Shown piece by piece: positions 50,952-60,152 of a DNA stretch of 64,000 bases; position 1 is the stretch's first letter; each line of letters begins with the position of its first letter. The stretch comes from Peptococcaceae bacterium BRH_c8a (GTDB taxonomy: Bacteria; Bacillota; Desulfotomaculia; Desulfotomaculales; Desulfallaceae): assembly GCA_000961575.1 (NCBI GenBank), contig LADP01000024.1, positions 140,886 to 204,885 on the forward strand. Reading direction: 5' to 3'. Under the pieces are notes generated by a model. The model ran no database searches. It was not told the DNA's origin and saw nothing but the letters and a program-made list of their open reading frames with translations. Position numbers and translations under genes: made by a program.

Positions 50952-52132
50952 AGGTCGTGCTGGCTACGGAGGCAATCAAGTCGCCGCTAACGGGTATAGG
51001 CAGATACGCCTGGGAGTTGGCCTCTGGCCTACCTAATCATCCGGCGGTTTTGTCCACCCGGTACCTGGCATATGGTCAATGGAAAACGCTGGAGCAGATG
51101 GCGGGGAATTTGACCAAGGAAAACAATAACGGAACGGATGAAGCTATAAAGGATGACGGGCTTGCTCGTCGTTTGACCCGGACCCGACTTGTGAGCTATG
51201 TATATGAACGATTGGCACCTAAACTTACCAGGGCGCGGTTGAAGACCGATGAAATTAACCTTTATCACGGGCCGAACTACTTTGTACCCAAGGTGGATGT
51301 GCCATGCGTGGTAACGGTGCATGATCTTTCCACCTTTGCTAACTCTCAATGGCATCCGTTACCTCGGGCAGCGCGAATGAACAGGATAATTGTAAAGTCC
51401 ATAGCCAATTCAAAATATATCATTACCGATTCCCGGGCAATCAGGACGGAGTTATTAGATTACTTTAACCTCTCGGAGGAACGGGTGGTTGCCGTACCCC
51501 TAGGCGTGGATGGTGTTTTTAAACCGAGAATTGCGGATGAACTACGGGCACCCCTCGGGAAACTTGGCTTGCAGCCCGGCGGTTATTGTCTTTGCGTTGC
51601 CACCATGGAACCGCGTAAAAACTTGATGCGCTTGATTAATGCCTATCGGATGCTGCCTGCGCGGATGCGTAACTACTGGCCGCTTGTGCTGGCGGGTGGG
51701 TCGGGGTGGAACAGTCAGGCCATTCATCAGGCCACCATAGAGGCAGCCCAAGAAGGATGGTTGAAATATCTGGGCTATGTTCCGCAAAATCTTCTGCCCT
51801 TACTTTATGCGGGCTGCCGCCTTTTCGCTTATCCTTCGCTATACGAAGGTTTTGGTTTACCCATTGCCGAGGCTATGGCCAGCGGTGTTCCCGTGTTGAC
51901 ATCCAACCGTTCATCAATGCCGGAAGTGGCGGGCGGGGCAGCCTGGCTTGTTGAACCTGAAGATGAAATTGACATATACAATGGGTTGCAGGAAGCCATG
52001 GAAGATGAGTTGTGGCGATCCGGGGCTGTTAAGGCAGGGCGTCGCCGGTCGGCTGAACTGACCTGGGAAGCCTGTATTGACCGAACGGTAGGGGTATACT
52101 GCTCAGCGCTGGAAGGTGGAGAACATTTATAA
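50948..52132 (+). CDS. Glycosyltransferase family 4
   Basis: 394 residues, GT-B fold of the mannosyl/rhamnosyl type. N-terminal ATEAIKSPLTGIGRYAWELA, acceptor-side YHGPNYFVPKVDVPCVVTVH, TMEPRKNLMRLINAY in the second domain and the donor motif LYEGFGLPIAEAMASGVPVL with its two glutamates. ATG 50948 overlaps the rmd stop (ATGA). Probably uses GDP-mannose or GDP-D-rhamnose made by the neighbours. Last gene of the tightly packed block; a 125-base AT-rich gap follows. Confidence 0.9.
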
Positions 52133-52257
52133 GGTTTATGAGAATGTTCTTGCCTAAGGACAAAGTTTATGCGTTCTATATTGAGAAACCACGTTTATTT
52201 AAAACTTTAAGCATTTAAACAAGTATTTCTAAAAAGCATTGATTGGAGGACTGGATT

Positions 52258-53640
52258 TTGAAAGCTATCATTTTGGCCGGTGGCAGCGGCACCAGGCTAT
52301 GGCCTTTAAGTAGAAATCAATTTCCTAAACAATTTCTAAAACTAAAAAATATGGCAAAGTCCATTTTTCAGTTAACATTTGAACGATGCTTAATGCTTAC
52401 CGGCATTAAGGACGTGTACATAGTAACAAATAGTAACTATAAATTCCTCGTATTGGGGCAGATTGAAGAACTGGGTTACAAGTTTAACGAAAACAATATT
52501 TTAATTGAGCCTTTCGGACGAAACACTTTGCCAGCTATTTATTTTAGCGTGCGAGAGATACAAAAGCAAGGTGACGATATTGTGACGGTATTTCCTTCGG
52601 ACCATCTTATCGTGAAGGAAGAAGAATTTATTCAAACTATTAGAAAGGGCGAATGGTTGGCTAACCAATACTTAATTACTTTTGGTGTAAATCCAACCAA
52701 GCCGCACACCGGTTACGGGTATATCATGTCCGATGAACCCCTTGACTTTGGTTATCTAGTCAAAGAGTTTAAGGAAAAACCTGATTATGAAACAGCGTTG
52801 GTTTACCTAGAAAATGGTTACCTGTGGAACAGCGGCATGTTTATGTTCAGGACAAATCTATTTGTGGAAGAAATAAAGCGTTATAGTCCTGAAGTTTATG
52901 AAGCTTTTCAGCTTGAGAATATTAATCAGTCATTTGAAAAGACACCTGCTATATCCATTGATTATGGAATCATGGAAAAATCCGAACGGGTGGCGGTAAT
53001 ACCTCTAAATATAAAATGGACGGATTTGGGCAGTTTTGATGCCTTTTATGATGAATTTGAGAAAGATGAAAACGGAAACATCACATTTGACGGGGAGATA
53101 CTAATTGAGTCTTATGATAACATAGTTTATACCAGCAAGGCTAAAACTGTGGCATTGATTGGTGTAAATGATTTAATTGTAGTTGAAGAAGAAGATGCCT
53201 TACTTATATGCAAGAAAAACGAATCACAAAAAGTTAAAAATGTAGTTAATTATTTAAAAGAAAAGAACAACTCCATTGTGGATTTTCATTTAACAACTTA
53301 CAGACCATGGGGTTCATATACCATTTTGGAAGAAGGTTTTTTCTATAAAATAAAACGCCTTACAGTGTTACCGGGCAAAAAGCTGAGCTACCAACTGCAC
53401 CACCACCGCAGCGAACACTGGATAGTAGTTAAAGGAACGGCCAGAGTTACCGTTGAAGATGAGGAGACATTCGTTAGGAGCGGAGAAAGCACTTATGTCA
53501 AGTCAGGGTATAAACATAGGCTAGAGAATCCCGGTAATGTCTTATTAGAGGTTATAGAGGTGCAGCTTGGCGAGTACTTGGAAGAAGATGATATAGTCAG
53601 GTTTGATGATGATTTCGGCAGGGTTTCAGGTAACTCTTGA
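52258..53640 (+). CDS. manC: Mannose-1-phosphate guanylyltransferase / mannose-6-phosphate isomerase
   Basis: 460 residues from TTG 52258, with TTGGAGGA in front. N-terminal nucleotidyltransferase with LAGGSGTRLWPLSRNQFPKQ, and the FGRNTLPAIYF and NSGMFMF sites; the C-terminal cupin (about 350-455) has LSYQLHHHRSEHWIVVKG, the metal site of type II phosphomannose isomerase. Makes GDP-mannose from fructose 6-phosphate via mannose phosphates together with a phosphomannomutase not seen here. It feeds gmd and rmd. Base composition is more AT-rich than the genes before it, so it may have joined the cluster separately. Confidence 0.95.
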   Translation: MKAIILAGGSGTRLWPLSRNQFPKQFLKLKNMAKSIFQLTFERCLMLTGIKDVYIVTNSNYKFLVLGQIEELGYKFNENNILIEPFGRNTLPAIYFSVREIQKQGDDIVTVFPSDHLIVKEEEFIQTIRKGEWLANQYLITFGVNPTKPHTGYGYIMSDEPLDFGYLVKEFKEKPDYETALVYLENGYLWNSGMFMFRTNLFVEEIKRYSPEVYEAFQLENINQSFEKTPAISIDYGIMEKSERVAVIPLNIKWTDLGSFDAFYDEFEKDENGNITFDGEILIESYDNIVYTSKAKTVALIGVNDLIVVEEEDALLICKKNESQKVKNVVNYLKEKNNSIVDFHLTTYRPWGSYTILEEGFFYKIKRLTVLPGKKLSYQLHHHRSEHWIVVKGTARVTVEDEETFVRSGESTYVKSGYKHRLENPGNVLLEVIEVQLGEYLEEDDIVRFDDDFGRVSGNS

Positions 53641-53734
53641 TTTGATATTTTACTGGAGCTTTCTTATGAACAACGTTTTACAGGGAGGGTTGGTGATAAA
53701 TTACACGGAATCTAATCGGTACCACTTGTAAAGT

Positions 53735-54235
53735 GTGCTGCGGTATATCAAGCGTAATAATGTATTGTTATCTGCTGATGAGAACGCAAAAAGAAGAAGT
53801 GGAAAATTTCCGAACCATATCATGTCAACAAGCAGACCGAACACTCCATTCGAAAACAGTATTCTGAAAAAGACTGGACGCTGCGATTTCAAGAGAAAAG
53901 CGAGAAACACCGCCGGTTGAACCAAAGTCTACCGGAGAAGGTGAAGCTAAAGCCCTCAGTTGTAGTAAATCACCAGGACGTGCTAAGTGAACCTTAAGCT
54001 ATGGTAGATAAAGCAGTTGAACTACAATACTTGACAGCATCAACCACGAGGTTTTAGGACGCCATTAAAAAGCGAGCTTAAGCCTCACACTTGTAAATCT
54101 ATCCAGTCACATCAGAATGCTGCCTTTGTGTCCTGTATGGAAGATATTTTAGACTAGACCTGTATCAGCTACCGTTTGAAGTATCGCTTCCGCATATGTA
54201 TATGAAAAACTCTATCAACTGCTGGTTAAAATTAT
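53735..54235 (+). pseudogene. Decayed IS630-family transposase
   Basis: No intact gene lies in 53641-54359, but pieces of an IS630-type transposase can be read across several frames on this strand: NNVLLSADE near 53756; GEGEAKALSCSKSPGRAK near 53936-53990 (compare EA.LIALACSEPPEGRAR); then VDKAVELQYL, DSINHEV, HQNAAFVSCMEDIL near 54108-54152 and YQLPF with a CMDE-like region near 54165-54205. Many stops and frameshifts separate them. Clearly dead. It marks an insertion scar between manC and the next gene. Confidence 0.75.
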
Positions 54236-54359
54236 AAAATTCTATACCCATGGCCAGGTAAACCAAACCATAATATAGGGAGTATGTTCTGAAGCTTACT
54301 TTAATATTTGATAAAATGTAATGAATTTAAAAAAATTATTGTGAAAAGGTGAGTAGCTA

Positions 54360-54563
54360 ATGCTAAAAAAGCAAATAAAACCATTAATTGTTTTTGTCAT
54401 TTTTCTGATTTCGTTCCCGCAAGTTGCCTATGCTTATATTGATCCTGGCACGGGTAGTTACATTATGCAAACAATACTAGCTGCAGTACTTGGTTTTGCT
54501 TTTATAATTAAGACATATTGGAATAAGATAAAGCTTGTGTTTAAAAATTTTAAACATAAATAA
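54360..54563 (+). CDS. Small membrane protein with YIDPGTGS motif
   Basis: 67 residues: N-terminal helix (KPLIVFVIFLISFPQVAYA, signal-like), the motif AYIDPGTGSYIMQ, a second helix (TILAAVLGFAFIIKTYW), and a basic tail (NKIKLVFKNFKHK). ATG after AAAAGGTGAG. Small proteins with a YIDPGTGS motif are common in surface-polysaccharide regions, often next to alkaline-phosphatase/sulfatase-superfamily membrane proteins, but I know of no defined function. Here a NoeA-like methyltransferase and such a membrane protein follow, separated from it by an IS remnant. Strongly AT-rich. Confidence 0.8.
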   Translation: MLKKQIKPLIVFVIFLISFPQVAYAYIDPGTGSYIMQTILAAVLGFAFIIKTYWNKIKLVFKNFKHK

Positions 54564-54633
54564 TTAGTTAGGCTTGCTATACGGTAACCTTATTTCAATT
54601 AACACACCATAATGACGGTCTAAAAAAGCCGGT

Positions 54634-54991
54634 CTGTTTCACGGTCAATGTGGCCGCATTTTTGTTAAATGAATATGGCACCGAGGGCCATTCGAACGGG
54701 TTTGGCCATCTGCCCGTGGTCACTGGTAAAAAGACTTGCATAGCGTTTTTCGGTGCTTTCCCAGGGGATTATTTTAGCTATTTTTACCCAGCGGTTATCA
54801 GCTCGCAATTTGCCTTCGAAAGGCAGAATGAATTCTTCAAGATAAAATTGGTTTTCGTTTTTACGGAACATATTTTGTCCTCCAGGTGCACGGTTTTTGC
54901 AATCTCTGCTGCGTTTTCCATGCATCTTATTTGGACAAATATGCTCCTAAATCCTTGATTTTATTGGGTTTTTGTTCCGTTCAGCAAGCCC
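54634..54991 (-). pseudogene. Truncated, frameshifted copy of a DDE insertion sequence (left end)
   Basis: Reverse strand. The outer end (54991, GGGCTTGCTGAACGGAACAA) and about 90 leader bases are nearly identical to those at 59214 on the forward strand. The transposase start (YLEEFILPFEGKLRADNRWV, DUF772-type N-terminal domain) is readable to MALGA, after which the frame breaks; homology continues to CGTGAAACAG at about 54634 and then stops. About 110 codons are left. With the copy at 59214 it forms inverted ends around a 4.2-kb AT-rich segment. Confidence 0.88.
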
Positions 54992-55024
54992 AGTTAAATA
55001 AATATAATTGGTATATTTATTGGT

Positions 55025-56416
55025 ATGGAGGTTTTTATTATTAATACTTTTAAGGGTAGTTTTACACTGTCTTCATTTAGGGATCCAAGCGGTTTTATTT
55101 TTATTCGTGGTGGTAAAATATACAGACAAGTAAATATAAGTTACAAGGAACATTATGACCATTTAATGTCTGGTCTCTATGGTGCTCTAGCGAAAGCTAA
55201 ATTACTTGTTTCTCATGATGAAGTTGATGTTCAAGAAGGTAATGATACTGTATACAAAATAATTAAGCCAGAGATTATACCTTTTATTTCTTACCCATAT
55301 GAATGGTGTTTTAGTCAGCTTAAACATGCAGCCTTAGTTACATTGCAAATTCAAAAAACAGCACTTAATTTTGGTATGTCTTTAAAAGATAGCAGTGCAT
55401 ATAATATACAATTTAATAATGGAAAACCAATTTTTATTGATACCTTATCATTTGAAAAGTACAATGAGGGAGAACCTTGGGTAGCCTATAGACAATTTTG
55501 CCAACATTTCTTGGCTCCGCTTTCCCTGATGAGTTTAAATCACATTAGTTTGAATCAATTACTAAGAATCTATATAGATGGAATTCCTCTTGACTTGACT
55601 AGTCGTTTGCTTCCAAACAAAACGTGGATGAATTTTAACTTATTATCTAACATCCATTTACATGCCTCAACTCAGAAAAGATATCAGAATAAACTTGTAA
55701 ATATATCAAATAAAAAGATTAGCCTAACGGGCCTATTAGCAATAATTGATAACCTAGAATCAACAATTAAGCGATTAACTTGGAAACCGCAAGGCACAGA
55801 ATGGGCCGAATATTACAAAGATATCAATTATACGGAAGATGGTATTGAGCACAAAAAGCACCTCTTGGCTAAATATTTGGAAGTAATTGACCCCGAATCA
55901 GTATGGGATATCGGTGCGAATAAAGGAATATTTAGCCGTATCGCTTCTAATAGGGGTATACAAACACTATCCTTTGATATTGATCCAGCCGCAGTAGAAA
56001 AGAATTATCTTATAAGCTTAAAAAACAAGGAAACAAATATTCTCCCACTCCTTATTGATTTGACAAATCCAAGCCCTAGTATTGGGTGGGAAAATACAGA
56101 AAGACTGTCACTTTTAGAACGTGGACCGGCGGATACAGTTTTTGCTCTCGCGATTATTCATCACTTGGCAATATCCAACAACCTTCCGTTATCTAAAATT
56201 GCAAATTTTTTTGGTAAACTTTGTAAAAATTTAATTATAGAGTTTGTACCTAAAGAAGATTCTCAAGTGCAAAAACTCTTGGCAACAAGGGAAGATGTTT
56301 TTCCTAATTATGAAAAAAATTGTTTTGAAAATGAATTTAAAAAACATTTTGTAGTTTTACGTTTAGACCAGATTACAGATTCAAAAAGAACTTTATATTT
56401 ACTTTCGAGAAGGTAA
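55025..56416 (+). CDS. NoeA-like two-domain methyltransferase
   Basis: 463 residues. The C-terminal half (about 280-463) is a class I SAM methyltransferase: VWDIGANKGIFSRIASNRGI is motif I, then LSFDIDPAAV and ALAIIHHLAI. The N-terminal half is conserved in NoeA-type proteins and has LKDSSAYNIQFNNGKPIFID, which recalls the catalytic loop of small-molecule kinases (D-x4-N ... ID); whether it binds phosphate is open. ATG 55025 has no ribosome site before it, and GGAGG lies inside its first codons, so the true start may be ATT 55037 or 55040. Very AT-rich. It is followed after 21 bases by the membrane sulfatase-like gene. Confidence 0.82.
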   Translation: MEVFIINTFKGSFTLSSFRDPSGFIFIRGGKIYRQVNISYKEHYDHLMSGLYGALAKAKLLVSHDEVDVQEGNDTVYKIIKPEIIPFISYPYEWCFSQLKHAALVTLQIQKTALNFGMSLKDSSAYNIQFNNGKPIFIDTLSFEKYNEGEPWVAYRQFCQHFLAPLSLMSLNHISLNQLLRIYIDGIPLDLTSRLLPNKTWMNFNLLSNIHLHASTQKRYQNKLVNISNKKISLTGLLAIIDNLESTIKRLTWKPQGTEWAEYYKDINYTEDGIEHKKHLLAKYLEVIDPESVWDIGANKGIFSRIASNRGIQTLSFDIDPAAVEKNYLISLKNKETNILPLLIDLTNPSPSIGWENTERLSLLERGPADTVFALAIIHHLAISNNLPLSKIANFFGKLCKNLIIEFVPKEDSQVQKLLATREDVFPNYEKNCFENEFKKHFVVLRLDQITDSKRTLYLLSRR

Positions 56417-56437
56417 TTCAAAAAAGAGGATTAATAA

Positions 56438-58594
56438 ATGATTAGTAAAAAAGCATTTAATACAATTTGTGTGGTATTATTCTTTTCATTAACAACTTTA
56501 CTATTTGGGCCACTATGCATTTACTTAAACAATGTTAATGAGTTTTCTTTTTTACTATCTGATGTTTGGTTTATTTTATTAGGCATTGCGTTGGTGTGTA
56601 TTATTTTTTTAACGCTTATTATATTTCTTATAAAAAATTCATTCCATAAGTCAATTATTTCATTATTATTTTCTATAGCACTTATGTTATGGCTTCAAGG
56701 AAATATTTTAGTTTGGGATTATGGGGTATTAGATGGTAAAGAGATTAATTGGGATAATTACAAGATTTACGGCTTTATCGATTCAGTGGCGTGGGTATTG
56801 TTTTTAAGTGTTGCATTTAAGAAGCGAGTATATATTTATAAAGTAGCTGCAAAATTAAGCATAGCGTTAATATTAATTCAAACTTTTACTCTATTTTTAA
56901 CATGGTTTCAGAATCCTGATCAGCCTGACTGGAAGAAATATTCTATAAACGGTGAACAGATATATAATTTTTCTTCAAAAAAGAATGTTATTATTCTCGT
57001 CCTAGATACTTATCAGTCAGATATTTTTCAAGAATTGATTAATGAACACCACGATTATTTAGATATCTTCAAAGGTTTTACATATTACCGTAATTCTATT
57101 GGGGGATTCCCGACTACATATCCATCTGTACCTTTGATATTAACAGGAAGCTACTATGATAATTCAATAACCATGCAAGAATATATTAAAAAGTCGTATT
57201 TAAATCAATCCGTTCCCCTTGTTTTAAAGCAGAACGGCTTTCTAGTTGATTTATTTCCTAATGTTAAACAAACAATTTATTATAATGATGAAATTGCATC
57301 CAATTTTATAATGGCAAATGGTAGTAATAATAAAAAGCAGTCTTTGAAAAAAATATACTACATTACATTATACAGATTTTCCCCCCAATATATAAAAGAG
57401 CATATCTTTTTTAAATTTAACTATTACATAAATAATGAGATAAAAGAAGTTGATTTTATATTAGATGATTTAGATTTTGCCAATAATATAGAATGCAATT
57501 CCGAGGTTAATATTGAAAAAAGTGTATTTAAATTTTATCACCTAAGGGGCACACATCCACCATTTAATCTTAATGAACGGTTAGAAAAAGTGAATTTAAA
57601 TTATAATCGTGATGGCTATAAAGTTCAAGCAAGGGCCTCTTTAGAGATAATTAATAGATTTTTAAATGCGTTGAGAAATAACGGAGTTTATGATAACTCC
57701 ATGATTTTTATAGTAGGAGACCATGGTTTAGGTTCGTTTGGTGTTAATGTTCAAGTTAGTGGTTACTTCCAAGATAACATTGATAAGGGGTTAAAGGGGT
57801 TAACCTCCAATAATATTATAGCTTCTGGAATCCCACTTATCTTAGTAAAGCCTTTTAATTCGATACAGTCTATGAGAATTTCGGATGCACCTGTATGCCT
57901 AGCTGATATACCAAAAACAATATTTACCGAACTTAAAATAGTGAATGACTTTCCAGGAATTTCGATGTTTGATATTAGTGAGTCAGAAGTTCGTGAGCGT
58001 CGTTATCTGTCATACAACTGGGAACACGAGTATTGGGATAAACAATTCCTACCGGCAATGCAGGAATATATCATTAATGGTTTTAGTTGGTTGCCTCAAT
58101 CTTGGAGTCCAACCTATCGCAAGTTTACTTTCGAGGGAGCCTCAAACATCGAACCGCCCACCTACCAATATGAATCACAAATTAAATTCGGTATTGGAGG
58201 AAATGCCGAGCAGTATCAAGGCGATGGATGGAGTACTCCCGAAAAAGATTTCACCTGGACAGTTGAGGAAAATGCTTCCCTTGATATTTCAATTAACCAA
58301 CCGCAGTCAGACCTTGTTTTAAAAGCTTCTCTCTCCCCTTTTATATCAGATAAAAGGGATAGACAAAGAGTTAATATTTATATTAATGGTAATAAATTGG
58401 GAGAATGGGTTATGACAGATAGCGGGGAGTACAGTTTTACGTTGCCTAAGGATTTTATCACTGATTCATCATTGAAGATAACTTTTGAGTTACCAGATGC
58501 AATTTCACCGCTTGAATTAAAGATCAGTGAAGATTCACGTGTTCTGGGAATTGCAATGCATAGTATTATCATATCAGAAAAAAAACAATTATAG
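56438..58594 (+). CDS. Membrane-bound sulfatase/phosphoglycerol-transferase-like protein
   Basis: 718 residues. Five to six N-terminal membrane helices (to about 165), then an alkaline-phosphatase-superfamily domain: KNVIILVLDTYQSDIFQELI (metal Asp and, in place of the usual Cys/Ser/Thr nucleophile, a Thr-Tyr segment), HLRGTHPPFN, and the second metal site FIVGDHGLGSFG. The C-terminal 130 residues (FTWTVEENASLDISINQPQS ... VNIYINGNKLGEW) look like a carbohydrate-binding beta sandwich. The active site faces outside. Likely adds or removes a phosphate- or sulfate-type group on a surface glycan. ATG after AAAGAGGA. AT-rich like its partner. Confidence 0.8.
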   Translation: MISKKAFNTICVVLFFSLTTLLFGPLCIYLNNVNEFSFLLSDVWFILLGIALVCIIFLTLIIFLIKNSFHKSIISLLFSIALMLWLQGNILVWDYGVLDGKEINWDNYKIYGFIDSVAWVLFLSVAFKKRVYIYKVAAKLSIALILIQTFTLFLTWFQNPDQPDWKKYSINGEQIYNFSSKKNVIILVLDTYQSDIFQELINEHHDYLDIFKGFTYYRNSIGGFPTTYPSVPLILTGSYYDNSITMQEYIKKSYLNQSVPLVLKQNGFLVDLFPNVKQTIYYNDEIASNFIMANGSNNKKQSLKKIYYITLYRFSPQYIKEHIFFKFNYYINNEIKEVDFILDDLDFANNIECNSEVNIEKSVFKFYHLRGTHPPFNLNERLEKVNLNYNRDGYKVQARASLEIINRFLNALRNNGVYDNSMIFIVGDHGLGSFGVNVQVSGYFQDNIDKGLKGLTSNNIIASGIPLILVKPFNSIQSMRISDAPVCLADIPKTIFTELKIVNDFPGISMFDISESEVRERRYLSYNWEHEYWDKQFLPAMQEYIINGFSWLPQSWSPTYRKFTFEGASNIEPPTYQYESQIKFGIGGNAEQYQGDGWSTPEKDFTWTVEENASLDISINQPQSDLVLKASLSPFISDKRDRQRVNIYINGNKLGEWVMTDSGEYSFTLPKDFITDSSLKITFELPDAISPLELKISEDSRVLGIAMHSIIISEKKQL

Positions 58595-58799
58595 CAAAGT
58601 TGATAATTATCATAGACGAACCGAAAGTAAGGATTCTTTGTGCTAAGTGAAGTATACCACACTTGAGCCTGGATTTATCTGGGAGCGAACGTAATATGTG
58701 TCGTTCTGATCCGTGTTATCTTTGCTTTGCGCATAACTTATTTTGCCATACTGCTAATTCATTAATCAGGAAATACAGGAGCCAAACAGGAAAACCGAT

Positions 58800-59057
58800 T
58801 TGCAAAATTCATGGCTCAGCTTCAGAATATTAAATTTGATGCTGGACGACATCGGCTCAAATCATACACTCTTGAGTAAAGCAGGGATATCCCTAAAAGA
58901 GCTGAAAGCAGGTATAACAAAGCCTCTAGCGTTCTGTCCGGTTAGATTGCCAATACCAGGTGAATTGTTTCCTAACCCCACGATAGCAGATGCCATCATG
59001 AACCGGGTTATTCATGATGCGTACATTCTGGCCCTCGACACGAATAAGTCAATTTAG
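58800..59057 (+). pseudogene. IS21-family IstB remnant
   Basis: The stretch ending PTIADAIMNRVIHDAYILAL (about 58975-59040) is the C-terminus of an IstB-type ATPase helper; upstream bases are no longer coherent (ELFPNP is the last good piece before it). No IstA or P-loop is left. The rest of 58595-59213 shows no intact gene. Confidence 0.7.
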
Positions 59058-59153
59058 AGGTTATGGCAAAAAACATTAAGACCGAGCCTTAGGATTTTTT
59101 ATTGCTTTCAACATGTAGAGCCTCATCATCTTTTGGCCCCCTTTACGCATTCT

Positions 59154-59188
59154 GAACTGCACCCTGTCTAATTGGCAGGGTGCAGTTC
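59154..59188. repeat. Perfect 13-base-pair hairpin
   Basis: GAACTGCACCCTG (59154-59166) and CAGGGTGCAGTTC (59176-59188) around TCTAATTGG. No T-run follows. It sits between the IstB remnant and the right IS copy; it may be an end of a lost element. Confidence 0.7.
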
Positions 59189-59333
59189 ACACTAACGGCG
59201 TGGATTATACTTAGGGCTTGCTGAACGAAACAAAAACCCAATAAAATCAAGGATTTAGGAGCATATTTGTCGAAATAAGATGCATGGAAAACGCGGTAAA
59301 TAATGCAAAAACCGTGCACCTGGAGGGACAAAC

Positions 59334-59606
59334 ATGTTCCAAAAAATAGAAAACCAATACTATCTCGAAGAATTCATTCTGCCCTTTGAAGGCAAATTAA
59401 GAGCCGATAACCGCTGGGTAAAACTAGCTAAGCTTATTCCATGGAAAAGTATCGAAGAACGCTATGCCAACCGTTTTACTAGCCACCGCGGTCAGAAGGC
59501 CAAACCCGTCCGGATGGCCCTCGGTGCACTAATCATCAAAGAAAGATGCGGTTTCACCGACCGTGAAACAGTGGAGCAGATCACTGAGAACCCCTACCTT
59601 CAGTAC
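59334..59606 (+). CDS. IS transposase, 5' exon
   Basis: 91 codons of a DDE transposase of the IS5/IS1182-like group with the DUF772 N-terminal domain: YLEEFILPFEGKLRADNRWV, KPVRMALGALIIKERCGFTD and TVEQITENPYLQY. ATG start 8 bases after TGGAGGGAC. The last six bases CAGTAC and the six before (TACCTT) serve as candidate binding sites for the intron that follows. If read through without splicing, the frame stops 13 codons into the intron. Continues at 63484. Confidence 0.88.
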
Positions 59607-60152
59607 GTGTGTCACGAAGACATGAAAGGATGGTGGCAACACTAACATTTCATTGTCATGCTCTATGAAAGATGAGGGTAGCCCCCTCGGCATCGCTTTA
59701 CAGGAAGGGGTGTCAAACTACTTCAAGGTGCTGCAATCAAAAGTTGTGGTGCTGAGCGTTGAAGAAAAGGCTGTACAAAACAGTCAAGTGTGAATCATGG
59801 AGTCGAGCGAAAGCGAACCGCGGATGACGCGTCGTAATAGGGCATTTAGCATTGTCAAAACCGGGCAGGTACTGGGCCCAGGGACGAGCCTGGAAGAAAC
59901 CTGTTTACTGACCAGGCGGCAATCGGCGTAAATGCGGCGAGAACATGATTTAGGCTTTCATAGGGAACGTGAGAACCTTATCATGGATGCCAACGGAAAA
60001 CTCAAATGTTTAAAGCATAAGAGTGAATACGAATGACATGATAAGGGGCGGATCTGCCCGTAGTAGTGAAGAAGCAACTGTAATGGATGTGGAGCGAAGG
60101 GGCAGAATCATCGAATTCTGGGAATGTCAACCATTCGTATGGGAGGAACATT

